Under the pieces are notes generated by a model. The model was not told where the DNA came from. It did no database searches and worked only from the letters and a program-made list of their open reading frames with translations. From an uncultured Actinomyces sp. (GTDB taxonomy: Bacteria; Actinomycetota; Actinomycetes; Actinomycetales; Actinomycetaceae), in NCBI GenBank assembly GCA_946998115.1, contig CAMPYB010000001.1, positions 1 to 64,000 of the forward strand: a stretch of 64,000 nucleotides of DNA. Direction: 5' to 3'. A program made the translations under genes and the position numbers. This document shows, one piece after another, positions 9,673 through 17,605 of this stretch (its first letter is position 1; each line of letters begins with the position of its first letter).

Positions 9673-9685
9673 CTAATGTTTTCAA
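9657..9685 (-). promoter_or_regulatory. Predicted sigma-70-type promoter of the surface-protein gene
   Basis: On the minus strand TTGAAA (9685-9680) is followed after exactly 17 bases by TATCAT (9662-9657). The -10 box lies inside the second Fur/Zur-type site, so repressor binding would block polymerase. Confidence 0.6.
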
Positions 9686-9746
9686 CACTATCCCACATAT
9701 TTTATATAATTTAAAATAATACAAATTAAATAAAACCGTCAAAAAG

Positions 9747-10631
9747 CTAATCTGTTACACTACTTGCATATAAACACACAGATGCGGCAACTGAAACATT
9801 CAAAGACTCAGCTAACCCATTCATATCTATTTTAACTACAGATGTACATAAATCTTTTTCTTGCACAGACATACCATGCGCTTCATTACCAAAAACCCAA
9901 CAAGTAGGATCTTCTAATCTAATAGAAATATCACTACTATTAGCACAAAATTTACGTTGATAAAAATCCTCAATCATAAAATTTAAACTTATGGAATTCT
10001 TATCAGCACAAGTGCCTAAAACATTAATATTTACAGACTTAGCTTTTCTTACAAAATCTTTATAATCAACGTTGTACAAAATTGGAATGTGAAACACACT
10101 TCCAGCACAAGACCTAATAACTTTAGGCGAAGTAACATCTACACTAGATTTACAAACCACAACCAAATCAGCATCAAACGCATCAGCACTACGAATAATA
10201 GTACCTAGATTTCCAGGATCTTGAATATGTGGCAACAAAACTATCCTACGCAAGCGAGTAAAATCTATATCACACACGTCTTGCAAAAAAATATCAGAAT
10301 TTATTACACAAACTATACCTTGTGCATCACAACTAATAGACTCTATTACTTTATCAGTACAAATATGAACCCACATCGTCAAATTTGTAGCATCATGATA
10401 AAACTCAGGATGCTTCTTCACGACAGATTCACTCAAATATATATCTTTAACATATTTTGCATTATTATCGTCAGAAACAATTTCTTTAAAATTTTGTATT
10501 CCTTCGACTAACAAACTACCATACTTTTTACGCAATGAACGCCTAGATAAACTGGCGACTTTTTTTATCCTACCACTGTTAGGATTGTCCAGTATATCCA
10601 GGCGCTCAAGAATATCTTTAAGATTATTCAT
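9747..10631 (-). CDS. TrmH/SpoU-family RNA 2'-O-methyltransferase
   Basis: A 294-residue SPOUT methyltransferase that methylates ribose in rRNA or tRNA with SAM. An N-terminal substrate-binding region (about 1-110, with SLSRRSLRKKYGSLLVEG) precedes the knotted catalytic domain. Motif 1 is QDPGNLGTIIRSADA, motif 2 is VFGNEAHGMS, and motif 3 is LNVSVAASVCLY. The length and the position after rplT fit the 23S rRNA methyltransferases commonly found there in actinobacteria; the exact target is not assignable. Its ATG overlaps the rplT stop as TAATG, so it is probably translationally coupled to ribosomal protein synthesis. Confidence 0.93.
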   Translation of the reverse strand: MNNLKDILERLDILDNPNSGRIKKVASLSRRSLRKKYGSLLVEGIQNFKEIVSDDNNAKYVKDIYLSESVVKKHPEFYHDATNLTMWVHICTDKVIESISCDAQGIVCVINSDIFLQDVCDIDFTRLRRIVLLPHIQDPGNLGTIIRSADAFDADLVVVCKSSVDVTSPKVIRSCAGSVFHIPILYNVDYKDFVRKAKSVNINVLGTCADKNSISLNFMIEDFYQRKFCANSSDISIRLEDPTCWVFGNEAHGMSVQEKDLCTSVVKIDMNGLAESLNVSVAASVCLYASSVTD

Positions 10632-11014
10632 TATTTAGCAACTGGTGCATTTACGTCTGAAGGAAGAGCTTTCTTAGCAACTTCAACTAAAGCATTGAAA
10701 GCGACGATATCGCTTACTGCTAATTCAGCTAGCATGCGACGATCAACTTCAATTTCAGCTAAACGCAAACCTTGAATGAAACGATTATATGTCATTCCCT
10801 GCATGCGAGCAGCAGCATTAATGCGCTGAATCCATAGACGACGGAAATCACCTTTGCGTGCACGACGGTCGCGATATGAATACACCATCGAATGTGTAAC
10901 TTGCTCTTTTGCTTTACGGTACAAACGAGAACGTTGTCCACGATATCCACTAGCGCGATCTAAAATCGTGCGGCGCTTCTTGCGAGCATTAACAGCTCTT
11001 TTAACGCGTGCCAT
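10631..11014 (-). CDS. rplT: 50S ribosomal protein L20
   Basis: A 127-residue, strongly basic early assembly protein of the large subunit. It matches L20 throughout: [18 protein letters not shown] at the N-terminus, [33 protein letters not shown] and [20 protein letters not shown]. In other bacteria L20 also represses its own operon by binding the mRNA. It lies 27 bp after rpmI in the infC-rpmI-rplT-trmH operon and overlaps the next start by one base. G+C looks higher than in surrounding genes, as expected for a highly expressed conserved gene. Confidence 0.99.
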   Translation of the reverse strand: MARVKRAVNARKKRRTILDRASGYRGQRSRLYRKAKEQVTHSMVYSYRDRRARKGDFRRLWIQRINAAARMQGMTYNRFIQGLRLAEIEVDRRMLAELAVSDIVAFNALVEVAKKALPSDVNAPVAK

Positions 11015-11041
11015 TTGTTTTCCCCTACTTTCCTAGCGACC

Positions 11042-11236
11042 TTACTTACCGAGCAATCTTTTAATTTTCTTTAGATCATTTGAATCAACAACCTGATCCA
11101 CAGCCAAACGACGTGTACGACGGCTTGACTTATGCTCTAGCAAGTGACGGCGATTAGCCTGCTCACGCATGAGCTTACCGCTTCCAGTAGTACGGAAACG
11201 CTTCTTAGCACCGGAGTGCGTCTTATTCTTAGGCAT
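11042..11236 (-). CDS. rpmI: 50S ribosomal protein L35
   Basis: A 64-residue basic protein with the classic L35 pattern: [21 protein letters not shown] followed by [18 protein letters not shown], ending in KKIKRLLGK. The start ATG 11236 has AAGGA six bases upstream. The 106-bp gap to infC contains several short hairpins (for example TCTGC-ATTA-GCAGA just before the ribosome binding site, and a CTTTCAGTT/AACTGAAG stem), a place where L20 could act on translation as in E. coli. That is inference only. Confidence 0.98.
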   Translation of the reverse strand: MPKNKTHSGAKKRFRTTGSGKLMREQANRRHLLEHKSSRRTRRLAVDQVVDSNDLKKIKRLLGK

Positions 11237-11342
11237 TTCTTATCCTTTTTTCTGCTAATGCAGATAGTCCCTCCTCCACTACAGTTAGTAGCAGAGCCGT
11301 GTGAAACACGTTTATTTCACGCTTCAGTTTATAACTGAAAGT

Positions 11343-11924
11343 TTATTCATTAGCCTCTTTAGCAACAGCACGCTGTTGATCACGAGTGCGTCTTTGTTGC
11401 GATTTACTTGCAACTTTCTTTTTCAAAGGAGCCAAAACCATAGTCATATTGCGACCATCTTGACGAGGAGCTGATTCTACAATACCAAACTCTTTAACTT
11501 CATCAGCTAAACGAGTCAAAAGCTCCGTACCCATTTCCGGACGAGACTGTTCACGACCTCTGAACATAATCATCACTTTGACTTTATCTCCAGAAGATAG
11601 AAAACGAACAACATGTCCTTTTTTTGTTTCAAAATCGTGTGCATCAATCTTTAAGCGAAAACGAATTTCTTTCAAAACCATCTTTGCTTGATTACGACGT
11701 GCCTCGCGAGCTTTCATAGCTAACTCATATTTGTATTTACCATAGTCAATTAACTTACAAACAGGAGGATTAGCATCTGGAGCCATTTCAACTAAATCTA
11801 AATCAGTTTCATCCGCTAGACGTAATGCATCGTCGATATTTACGACACCAACTTGTTCACCACTAGGACCTATCAAACGAACTTTTGAAGCCCTAATTCT
11901 CTCATTAATGCGAAGCTCGGTAAT
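11343..11924 (-). CDS. infC: Translation initiation factor IF-3, probable AUU start
   Basis: IF-3 binds the 30S subunit, prevents premature subunit joining and checks the start codon and initiator tRNA. The protein begins [12 protein letters not shown] and continues with the usual N-terminal domain ([42 protein letters not shown]) and C-terminal domain ([17 protein letters not shown]). A run of Lys/Arg/Gln forms the tail. The longest frame starts at TTG 11930, but AAGGAG (11936-11931) directly abuts that codon. ATT at 11924-11922 lies six bases downstream of AAGGAG, the proper spacing. AUU is the rare start codon of E. coli infC, where it allows IF-3 to repress itself. First gene of the operon, behind a structured leader. 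Confidence 0.96.
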   Translation of the reverse strand: MTELRINERIRASKVRLIGPSGEQVGVVNIDDALRLADETDLDLVEMAPDANPPVCKLIDYGKYKYELAMKAREARRNQAKMVLKEIRFRLKIDAHDFETKKGHVVRFLSSGDKVKVMIMFRGREQSRPEMGTELLTRLADEVKEFGIVESAPRQDGRNMTMVLAPLKKKVASKSQQRRTRDQQRAVAKEANE

Positions 11925-11936
11925 GAGCAACTCCTT

Positions 11937-12100
11937 ACTCTTTGAAAAATATTATCCGCAGTAAAATGAAAAAACCCTCATAACACTGACGCGTGCGAGG
12001 GCTCATCGGTCACAAAAAAATAACCGATACGACCCGATCTCTAAACGAAATCCAGGTGGGAGAGCCTCCGCTTACATACTGAAATTTTTTCAGTCGGTTA
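11937..12100 (-). ncRNA. Structured infC leader with terminator/antiterminator elements
   Basis: The roughly 175-nt leader holds, in transcript order: an ACTGAAA/TTTCAGT hairpin (12094-12078), a GGAG-GCT-CTCC hairpin near 12069-12059, an ATCGGTTA/TGACCGAT stem (8 bp including one G.U) with a U-rich loop near 12026-12003, and a terminator. CGGAGGCTC (12070-12062) can pair with GAGCCCTCG (12004-11996), the 5' arm of that terminator, in eight of nine positions. That would form a competing antiterminator. Transcription attenuation upstream of infC is known in Bacillus with L20; whether L20 is the ligand here is unknown. Confidence 0.65.
11969..12002 (-). terminator. Attenuator terminator in the infC leader
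   Basis: On the minus strand CCCTC (12001-11997) pairs with GAGGG (11979-11975), extended inside by GCAC/GTGT, and is followed by six T residues (11974-11969). It lies 45 bases before the infC start, so it would stop transcription before the coding region. Confidence 0.78.
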
Positions 12101-12106
12101 GTTGCA

Positions 12107-12115
12107 ATTATAACA
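12107..12115 (-). promoter_or_regulatory. Extended -10 promoter of the infC operon
   Basis: Minus-strand TGTTATAAT (12115-12107) is a perfect extended -10 element; no good -35 is seen at 16-18 bases. It places the transcript start near 12100, giving the leader described above. Confidence 0.55.
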
Positions 12116-12170
12116 AAGTAAACAAATAAAAGCTAATATTATTTCTAACGCACAAAAAATTTATAAAGTA

Positions 12171-12755
12171 TTATTCTTCATTATTCTTATTTTTAAAATA
12201 TTTAATCCAACTAGATTTACTAGACTTCAAAAATTTTTCAAACCCGACAACACCTAAAAGAAGCTGTTCAATATCTTCACTAAACATCGCCAAAATTATA
12301 CTAGGAGGCAAAATTTCATCCATCTTTGAATGCACATACCGTTTAGTTACAACTTGACCGATATCGCTATCTTCAACCATGACTTTTTGGAACCAACCAG
12401 TCATAGCAACAACACCATATTTATCAGGAATTTCAGATGCTTTCAAAACAACATCCAAATGACTTTCAGGAATAGGACGTTCATTTACATTCATAAGCGT
12501 ATCTAAAGGATTTACTTTTACATCATCTTCTAAAAACACAATCACAATATTATTTTTAGTAAGCACAGGTTGCACATCAACGCCTAAAGAATGCAAAGAT
12601 TTCTTTACAAATTCCACTGAAGAAATAGGGAAAATAATAATCGTACGACAAACTTGCATTTCACTATCATCAAAATCTAATTTTTCACTTTTTTTCTTAG
12701 ATTCTTGTTCAGAAAAAAACTTTGAAAGTTCACTGTCAATATCGAAATCATCCAT
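12171..12755 (-). CDS. Uncharacterised acidic cytoplasmic protein
   Basis: Not recognised. From ATG 12755 (AAGG seven bases upstream) it is 194 residues; a longer frame to 12791 adds twelve residues but lacks a good ribosome binding site. The N-terminus is acidic and charged (MDDFDIDSELSKFFSEQE, then a Lys/Ser stretch). A compact globular region follows, with hydrophobic strands (TIIIFPISS, NNIVIVFLEDD, YGVVAMTGWF) and helices. There is no signal peptide or membrane segment. It ends in a Lys/Asn tail. It lies between the two-component system and the infC promoter on the same strand. Its alpha/beta pattern suggests a folded soluble protein of unknown role. Confidence 0.7.
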   Translation of the reverse strand: MDDFDIDSELSKFFSEQESKKKSEKLDFDDSEMQVCRTIIIFPISSVEFVKKSLHSLGVDVQPVLTKNNIVIVFLEDDVKVNPLDTLMNVNERPIPESHLDVVLKASEIPDKYGVVAMTGWFQKVMVEDSDIGQVVTKRYVHSKMDEILPPSIILAMFSEDIEQLLLGVVGFEKFLKSSKSSWIKYFKNKNNEE

Positions 12756-12872
12756 ATTGCAACCTTCGCCTCCCAACAAAATACACTCCACAGCATATCT
12801 TTACATATAGTAATTATATTCTTAAAACTACAAATAAAATCAAATTTTACAAAAAATCGAAAATTTACGTAA

Positions 12873-14195
12873 TTAAAAATTCCTATTCCTACGTCCAACA
12901 CCTAACATGACTTTTTTCGGCAAATCTTTTTCAGACACAAATTTATTTGAAACAGTAGTAAGAGAAATACGAAAAATAGGAGGTTTACAAGAAACAAGTT
13001 CAATACGCCCTCCATCTGCTTCAACTAAATCTTTAGCTATACTAAGCCCCAAACCGCTGGAACCATGTCCTGAAAAATATTTTTCAAACACACGTGAAGA
13101 AATATCCTCTGAAATCCCTTCACCTTCATCAGAAACATCAATAATAATACCCTTAGAACCGCTCATATACGCATCAACAGTTGTAGTGCCATCACCATAT
13201 TTCAAAGAATTTTCTATTAATGTCGCTATTACTTGCGAAATATATCCCTTAGTTGCAAGCGCTGCACTAGTAGTCTCATCAATAACAATTAAATCTCTCT
13301 TAGCTTTCCTAAAATACAAATCCCATTCTTTATGCTGCTGATCAAAAATTTCATACAAAAACACAGCTTCTTGCGTAGTTATATTTTTATTTCTAGCACT
13401 ATTTAATAAATCCTCAACTATACCAGTCAAACGATCAATTTGCTCAATACACTTTGCAGCTTCTGCTTTCACATCTTCACTATCGCTAATTAATTCAATT
13501 TCTTCCACACGCATACAAAGCGCAGTAAGAGGAGTCCTAAGTTGATGAGAAGCATTAGAAGCAAATTGTTTTTCAACAGCTATACGCCTAGCAATTTTTT
13601 CAGCAGTTCTAGACAATTCTTCCTGTACAAGATCCATTTCTTCAATACCACTTTTTTGCACTTGAGTCCTAATAGCACCAGCACCTACTGCTTCAGCTTG
13701 AGCCGCCAAATAAATAAGTGGCACACTAAACTTATGTGTAACATAAAAAACTAGTGCAATAGTAAAACTTGCAAAAGCGGAAGATAAAATAAAAATAATC
13801 ACCCACATCCAAAAAATCTCATTATTAGTAGCATATTGGAAAGTTTTAGTAGTAACTAAAGCACCCTTTAAAGTCGAAACTCTATAAATATAATAATTCT
13901 TACTAGTAATATCCTTACCATAGGTATATATACCACCATCAGGCATTATAACTTGCGCATAATCATAAGGATGCTCAGTTTGTAAAAGAACTCTGCTAAA
14001 AATACTAAATGAAAATGGTAAATTTCTATCTAAATTACTATCGACTCTGTCAGCAATACCAAGAGCATTTATAACATTATATTGTTCATGTTTTTCAACA
14101 ATATATTTAGAAGTATAAATACCAAAAGGTATAGCAAACAAAACTATGGCAACAAAAACTATGAATAAAGCCATAGTTAATGCTTTAGCACGCAT
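12873..14195 (-). CDS. Sensor histidine kinase of a two-component system
   Basis: A 440-residue membrane kinase. Transmembrane helices lie near residues 7-28 and 128-152 and flank a roughly 100-residue extracytoplasmic sensor region. A HAMP-like linker follows, then the dimerisation domain with phosphoacceptor His217 in ASHQLRTPL. The HATPase domain has an N box (ATLIENSLKYGDG), a G1 box (VSDEGEGIS) and a G2 box (GHGSSGLGLSIAKDLV). The gene starts 10 bp after the regulator stop, with AAGG upstream, so both are co-transcribed. The signal is unknown. The organisation resembles the small envelope-sensing OmpR-type pairs of actinobacteria. Confidence 0.95.
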   Translation of the reverse strand: MRAKALTMALFIVFVAIVLFAIPFGIYTSKYIVEKHEQYNVINALGIADRVDSNLDRNLPFSFSIFSRVLLQTEHPYDYAQVIMPDGGIYTYGKDITSKNYYIYRVSTLKGALVTTKTFQYATNNEIFWMWVIIFILSSAFASFTIALVFYVTHKFSVPLIYLAAQAEAVGAGAIRTQVQKSGIEEMDLVQEELSRTAEKIARRIAVEKQFASNASHQLRTPLTALCMRVEEIELISDSEDVKAEAAKCIEQIDRLTGIVEDLLNSARNKNITTQEAVFLYEIFDQQHKEWDLYFRKAKRDLIVIDETTSAALATKGYISQVIATLIENSLKYGDGTTTVDAYMSGSKGIIIDVSDEGEGISEDISSRVFEKYFSGHGSSGLGLSIAKDLVEADGGRIELVSCKPPIFRISLTTVSNKFVSEKDLPKKVMLGVGRRNRNF

Positions 14196-14205
14196 AAATT
14201 ATGCC

Positions 14206-14889
14206 TTATTTACCCGACTCGAATCTAAAACCAATACCTCTGACTGTAGTGATATAACGTGGTTGCAAAGCATCATCACCAATCTTTTTACGCAACCAAG
14301 AAATATGCATATCCAAAGTCTTAGTAGAATTAGTAAACTCAGTACCCCAAACTTTACGCATTAAATAATCACGCTCAACAACATTTCCAGTCTGCACCAT
14401 AAGCTCACGCAAAAGTTCAAACTCTTTCGCACTCAAAACAATCTCTTCATCACCTTTATAAGCGCGATGAGCTAAAATATCCAAACGTATATCCTGCGAA
14501 ACTATTTCATTTTCCTCACCAGAATTATCGATTACAGAGCGACGCAACAAAGCGCGTACACGAGCCAAAAGCTCAGCCAATCTGAATGGTTTAGTAACAT
14601 AATCATCTGCGCCTGCATCAAGTCCAACAACCATATCAACTTCATCAGTACGAGCAGTTAATATCAAAATAGGGAAAGTAAACCCTTTAGCTCTAACACT
14701 ACGAGCAACTTCTAATCCATCAATATCTGGCAAACCTAAGTCCAAAATAAGTAAATCACAATTATCTAAGTTATCTAAAACACGAGTACCAGTTTCAAAA
14801 CCCTTGACATCATATCCTTCACGAGTCAAGGCTCTAGTCAAAGGAGCGGAAATTGATTCATCGTCTTCTACTAACAACACTGTTGACAT
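14206..14889 (-). CDS. OmpR/PhoB-family response regulator
   Basis: A DNA-binding regulator of 227 residues from ATG 14889 (MSTVLLVEDDESIS). A GTG at 14916 would add nine residues but lacks a ribosome binding site. The receiver domain has the acidic pair at residues 9-10, phosphoacceptor Asp50 in LILDLGLPD, and the switch Lys in DDYVTKPF. The C-terminal winged helix shows ILLSAKEFELL-type and LDMHISWLRKKIG motifs, ending RYITTVRGIGFRF. It is the first gene of the pair with the histidine kinase. It probably controls envelope genes, but no target site could be identified. Confidence 0.95.
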   Translation of the reverse strand: MSTVLLVEDDESISAPLTRALTREGYDVKGFETGTRVLDNLDNCDLLILDLGLPDIDGLEVARSVRAKGFTFPILILTARTDEVDMVVGLDAGADDYVTKPFRLAELLARVRALLRRSVIDNSGEENEIVSQDIRLDILAHRAYKGDEEIVLSAKEFELLRELMVQTGNVVERDYLMRKVWGTEFTNSTKTLDMHISWLRKKIGDDALQPRYITTVRGIGFRFESGK

Positions 14890-14989
14890 TACATACCCGT
14901 TTTCTCTTAAAGACACATATTACAAATATTATAAAATAAAGTAACAAAGACTCAAAGAATATATTTACACAAAAATAAAAATCACTCAA

Positions 14990-15066
14990 TGGGGTGGCTG
15001 ACGGGGCTCGAACCCGCGACCTTCTGGACCACAACCAGATGCTCTACCAACTGAGCTACAGCCACC
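14990..15066 (-). tRNA. tRNA-His (GTG)
   Basis: The minus strand folds into a full cloverleaf. The acceptor GTGGCTG pairs with CAGCCAC, with an extra 5' G at 15066 facing C73, the tRNA-His identity feature. The D arm is AGCTCAGTTGGTAGAGC. The anticodon stem TCTGG/CCAGA has loop TTGTGGT (anticodon GTG), and the T arm contains GGTTCGAGCC. The CCA end is encoded (14992-14990), unlike the other three tRNAs in the window. Confidence 0.97.
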
Positions 15067-15233
15067 ATTTTCTTCCATAAGTGGAACAAGAAATGATAAT
15101 ATCAAAAAAAAAATTAATTATCAACAAATATAATACAAAAATAAAATATAGGTATTGTGGCTCACAAATTAAGCATAAAACTAATCCTAATACTAAAATG
15201 TATACTAAATGTAAAAATAAAAATAGGAAAAAA

Positions 15234-16211
15234 ATGATAAAAGAACCATATTCACCAAAACCTGCATATACCGAAGGAATGCTACAAGTCGATGAAACAA
15301 ACAAAATATATTGGCAAATCAGTGGTAATCCTAATGGAATCCCCGTAATTTTTGTACACGGAGGTCCAGGCGGTGGAACAAGCGAAAATAGTAAAATATT
15401 TTTCGACCCACAAAAATATAAAATAATATTATTCGACCAAAGAGGCTGTGGAAAATCTACACCAAGTGTTAGCGACAATCCAAACAATATTAAAACAAAT
15501 ACCACACAAAATCTAATATCAGATATGGAAAAATTGCGTATACATTTGAACATAGACAAATGGCTTGTATTCGGTGGTTCATGGGGATCAACATTATCAC
15601 TACTATACGCACAACACTATCCTGAAAAAGTAACAGGATTAATACTGAGAGGAATTTTCACAGCTAGACAAATGGAAGTCGACTGGTTATTTGAAAATGG
15701 AGCAAAAAAATTCAATTTACAAGGCTGGCTAAAATATAGTAGTAGCGTAAAAACAGATCCTTCATATCCATCTCTACTTCTCGCTTACAATAAAGCACTA
15801 TTTAGTGAAGATGAAAAAACTGCTCAAAACGCCGCATTAGCTTGGTCACAATGGGAATCAAATTTATGCACACTTCAGCCTAAAGAAGAAAAAAATACTA
15901 CTACAAATGATGAACATATTAAATCAGCATTAGAAATAGCACGTATAGAAAATCACTTTTTTATGCACTCTTCATGGCTAAAAAATAATGAGATACTAGA
16001 TAACACAGATATTATAAAACATATACCAACAACTATAGTTCAAGGTAAATATGATCTTGTATGCACACCTGATACAGCTTACGAATTACACAAAAAATTA
16101 CCAAATTCAAAACTAATATTAACTGTAGCGGGACATTCACCTTATGATCAAGAAAACTTGAACGCATTAATTTGCGCATTAGATGAATACAAAAGTGTAA
16201 CTACAAAATAA
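15234..16211 (+). CDS. pip: Proline iminopeptidase (peptidase family S33)
   Basis: An alpha/beta hydrolase of 325 residues that removes N-terminal proline from peptides, usually in the cytoplasm. Visible features: the oxyanion-hole motif HGGPGGGTS, DQRGCGKSTPS, the nucleophile elbow GGSWGSTLSLLYA, the acid Asp in QGKYDLVCTP, and the catalytic His in AGHSPYD. The true start is ATG 15234, behind AGGA; a longer frame upstream to 15081 encodes only Lys/Asn-rich sequence without homology character. It stands alone on the plus strand between tRNA-His and the convergent ddl gene. Confidence 0.95.
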   Translation: MIKEPYSPKPAYTEGMLQVDETNKIYWQISGNPNGIPVIFVHGGPGGGTSENSKIFFDPQKYKIILFDQRGCGKSTPSVSDNPNNIKTNTTQNLISDMEKLRIHLNIDKWLVFGGSWGSTLSLLYAQHYPEKVTGLILRGIFTARQMEVDWLFENGAKKFNLQGWLKYSSSVKTDPSYPSLLLAYNKALFSEDEKTAQNAALAWSQWESNLCTLQPKEEKNTTTNDEHIKSALEIARIENHFFMHSSWLKNNEILDNTDIIKHIPTTIVQGKYDLVCTPDTAYELHKKLPNSKLILTVAGHSPYDQENLNALICALDEYKSVTTK

Positions 16212-16262
16212 GCAAGCAAAATTCAGATAGATCTAAAAGCATTTGCGAAACAGATATAAACC

Positions 16263-16289
16263 AAAAATAGGGTGCCGAAAAGCACCCTA
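16263..16289 (-). terminator. Terminator of ddl
   Basis: TAGGGTGC (16268-16275) and GCACCCTA (16282-16289) form a perfect 8-bp stem with a six-base loop. On the minus strand it is followed by TTTTT (16267-16263). It may also help end the pip transcript. Confidence 0.85.
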
Positions 16290-16307
16290 CAAACATTTTC
16301 AACAAAG

Positions 16308-17426
16308 TTACCTAAGACCAACAGGTCTTGATAAAGCTAATTCAATTAACTCTTCAACTAGTTGTCCATAGCTCATACCAGTTTTTTGCCAAATAATCGG
16401 GTACATAGAATATGGAGTAAAACCAGGCATAGTATTCACTTCGTTAATAACAATCTTGTCGCCACGATTATCATAAAAGAAATCGACTCTAGCTAAACCT
16501 TCACATCCTAAAGCCTGAAAAGCTAAACCAGCATACTCTTTAATTTTATCTGCAACACAATCACTAATAACTGCAGGACAAACAATTTCTACATTTCCAT
16601 GTTCAAAATACTTATTTTCATAATCATAGAAACCTTTTTCAGGCAAATTCATCTGTAATTCACCAATTTGTCCTACACGTGGCAAACCATCTCTTCCTTG
16701 CAATACTGCAGACTCAACTTCACGTCCACCAACAAAAGCTTCAACAATAACTTTAGGATCAACCTCTCTAGCTTTTAAAATAGCATCTTTCAAATCTTCT
16801 TTACTATCAACACGAGTAATCCCTAAAGAAGAACCAGCACGTGCAGGTTTCACAAATACAGGATAACCTAAAGATTCTACTTGATCTAAAGCCAAATTAT
16901 GATCTTTTTCCCAAAGTAAATCCGTAATAACAGTATATGGACTTATAGGAAGACCAGCACCAGCTAAAACCATTTTCGTATAATGCTTATCCATACATAC
17001 TGCTGAAGAAAATACGCCACATCCGACATATTTTATATTACACATCTCAAAAAAACCTTGCAAAGTTCCATCTTCACCAAATGGCCCATGCAAAAGAGGC
17101 AATGCTACATCTATACGACCCAAATCCTCTAAAACACTAGTAGTTCCATTATTTTCACCTATAATCAGCGCAGTTCCACTAGAAGTAATAGTTACTTCAA
17201 GACCAGTATCAACTACCTCTGCAGCAACATTAGTTGAAGAAAGAGCAAAAGAAGCAATATCTTGTTCAACTTTGACCCATTTGCCAGTCTTAGTAATACC
17301 CACAGGAATAACATCATACTTATCTGTATTTATGTGAGAAATTACACTAGAAGCTGTAGCGCAGGAAATAGTGTGTTCGCCACTAACTCCGCCGAACAAT
17401 ACCATTAATTTAATTTTTTTATCCAT
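16308..17426 (-). CDS. ddl: D-alanine--D-alanine ligase
   Basis: An ATP-grasp ligase that makes the D-Ala-D-Ala end of the peptidoglycan stem peptide. Motifs are VLFGGVSGEHTISCATASSV, PLLHGPFGEDGTLQG, KYVGCGVFSSAVCMDKHYTK, PVFVKPARAGSSLGI, and the C-terminal metal-binding VINEVNTMPGFTPYSMYP. The start is placed at ATG 17426 (MDKKIKLMVLF), giving 372 residues; the frame extends to 17477 with several ATG codons but no convincing ribosome binding site for any. In many actinobacteria gpsA lies between plsC and ddl; here ddl and plsC are divergent with no gpsA. Confidence 0.96.
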   Translation of the reverse strand: MDKKIKLMVLFGGVSGEHTISCATASSVISHINTDKYDVIPVGITKTGKWVKVEQDIASFALSSTNVAAEVVDTGLEVTITSSGTALIIGENNGTTSVLEDLGRIDVALPLLHGPFGEDGTLQGFFEMCNIKYVGCGVFSSAVCMDKHYTKMVLAGAGLPISPYTVITDLLWEKDHNLALDQVESLGYPVFVKPARAGSSLGITRVDSKEDLKDAILKAREVDPKVIVEAFVGGREVESAVLQGRDGLPRVGQIGELQMNLPEKGFYDYENKYFEHGNVEIVCPAVISDCVADKIKEYAGLAFQALGCEGLARVDFFYDNRGDKIVINEVNTMPGFTPYSMYPIIWQKTGMSYGQLVEELIELALSRPVGLR

Positions 17427-17605
17427 TTTACAATCAACCATATCCATATATATAAAGTCAATATTACTTCTTACCATATATATTTTAAATCAAAAACAAC
17501 TCGTGTGAACAAAATATCATTAAAAACTAAAAATAAATAAGCAAATAATTAATTTTATTACAATAAATACCGCAAAAAAGAGAAATAAACTATAGAATTA
17601 AAAGC

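Noticed and set aside
15081..15233. N-terminal extension of the proline iminopeptidase frame.
   Set aside because: Lys/Asn-rich and unlike the family; a good AGGA site precedes ATG 15234.
15056..15559. A 167-codon minus-strand frame opposite the proline iminopeptidase gene.
   Set aside because: It is antisense to the conserved catalytic region of pip and begins inside it; no independent evidence of coding.
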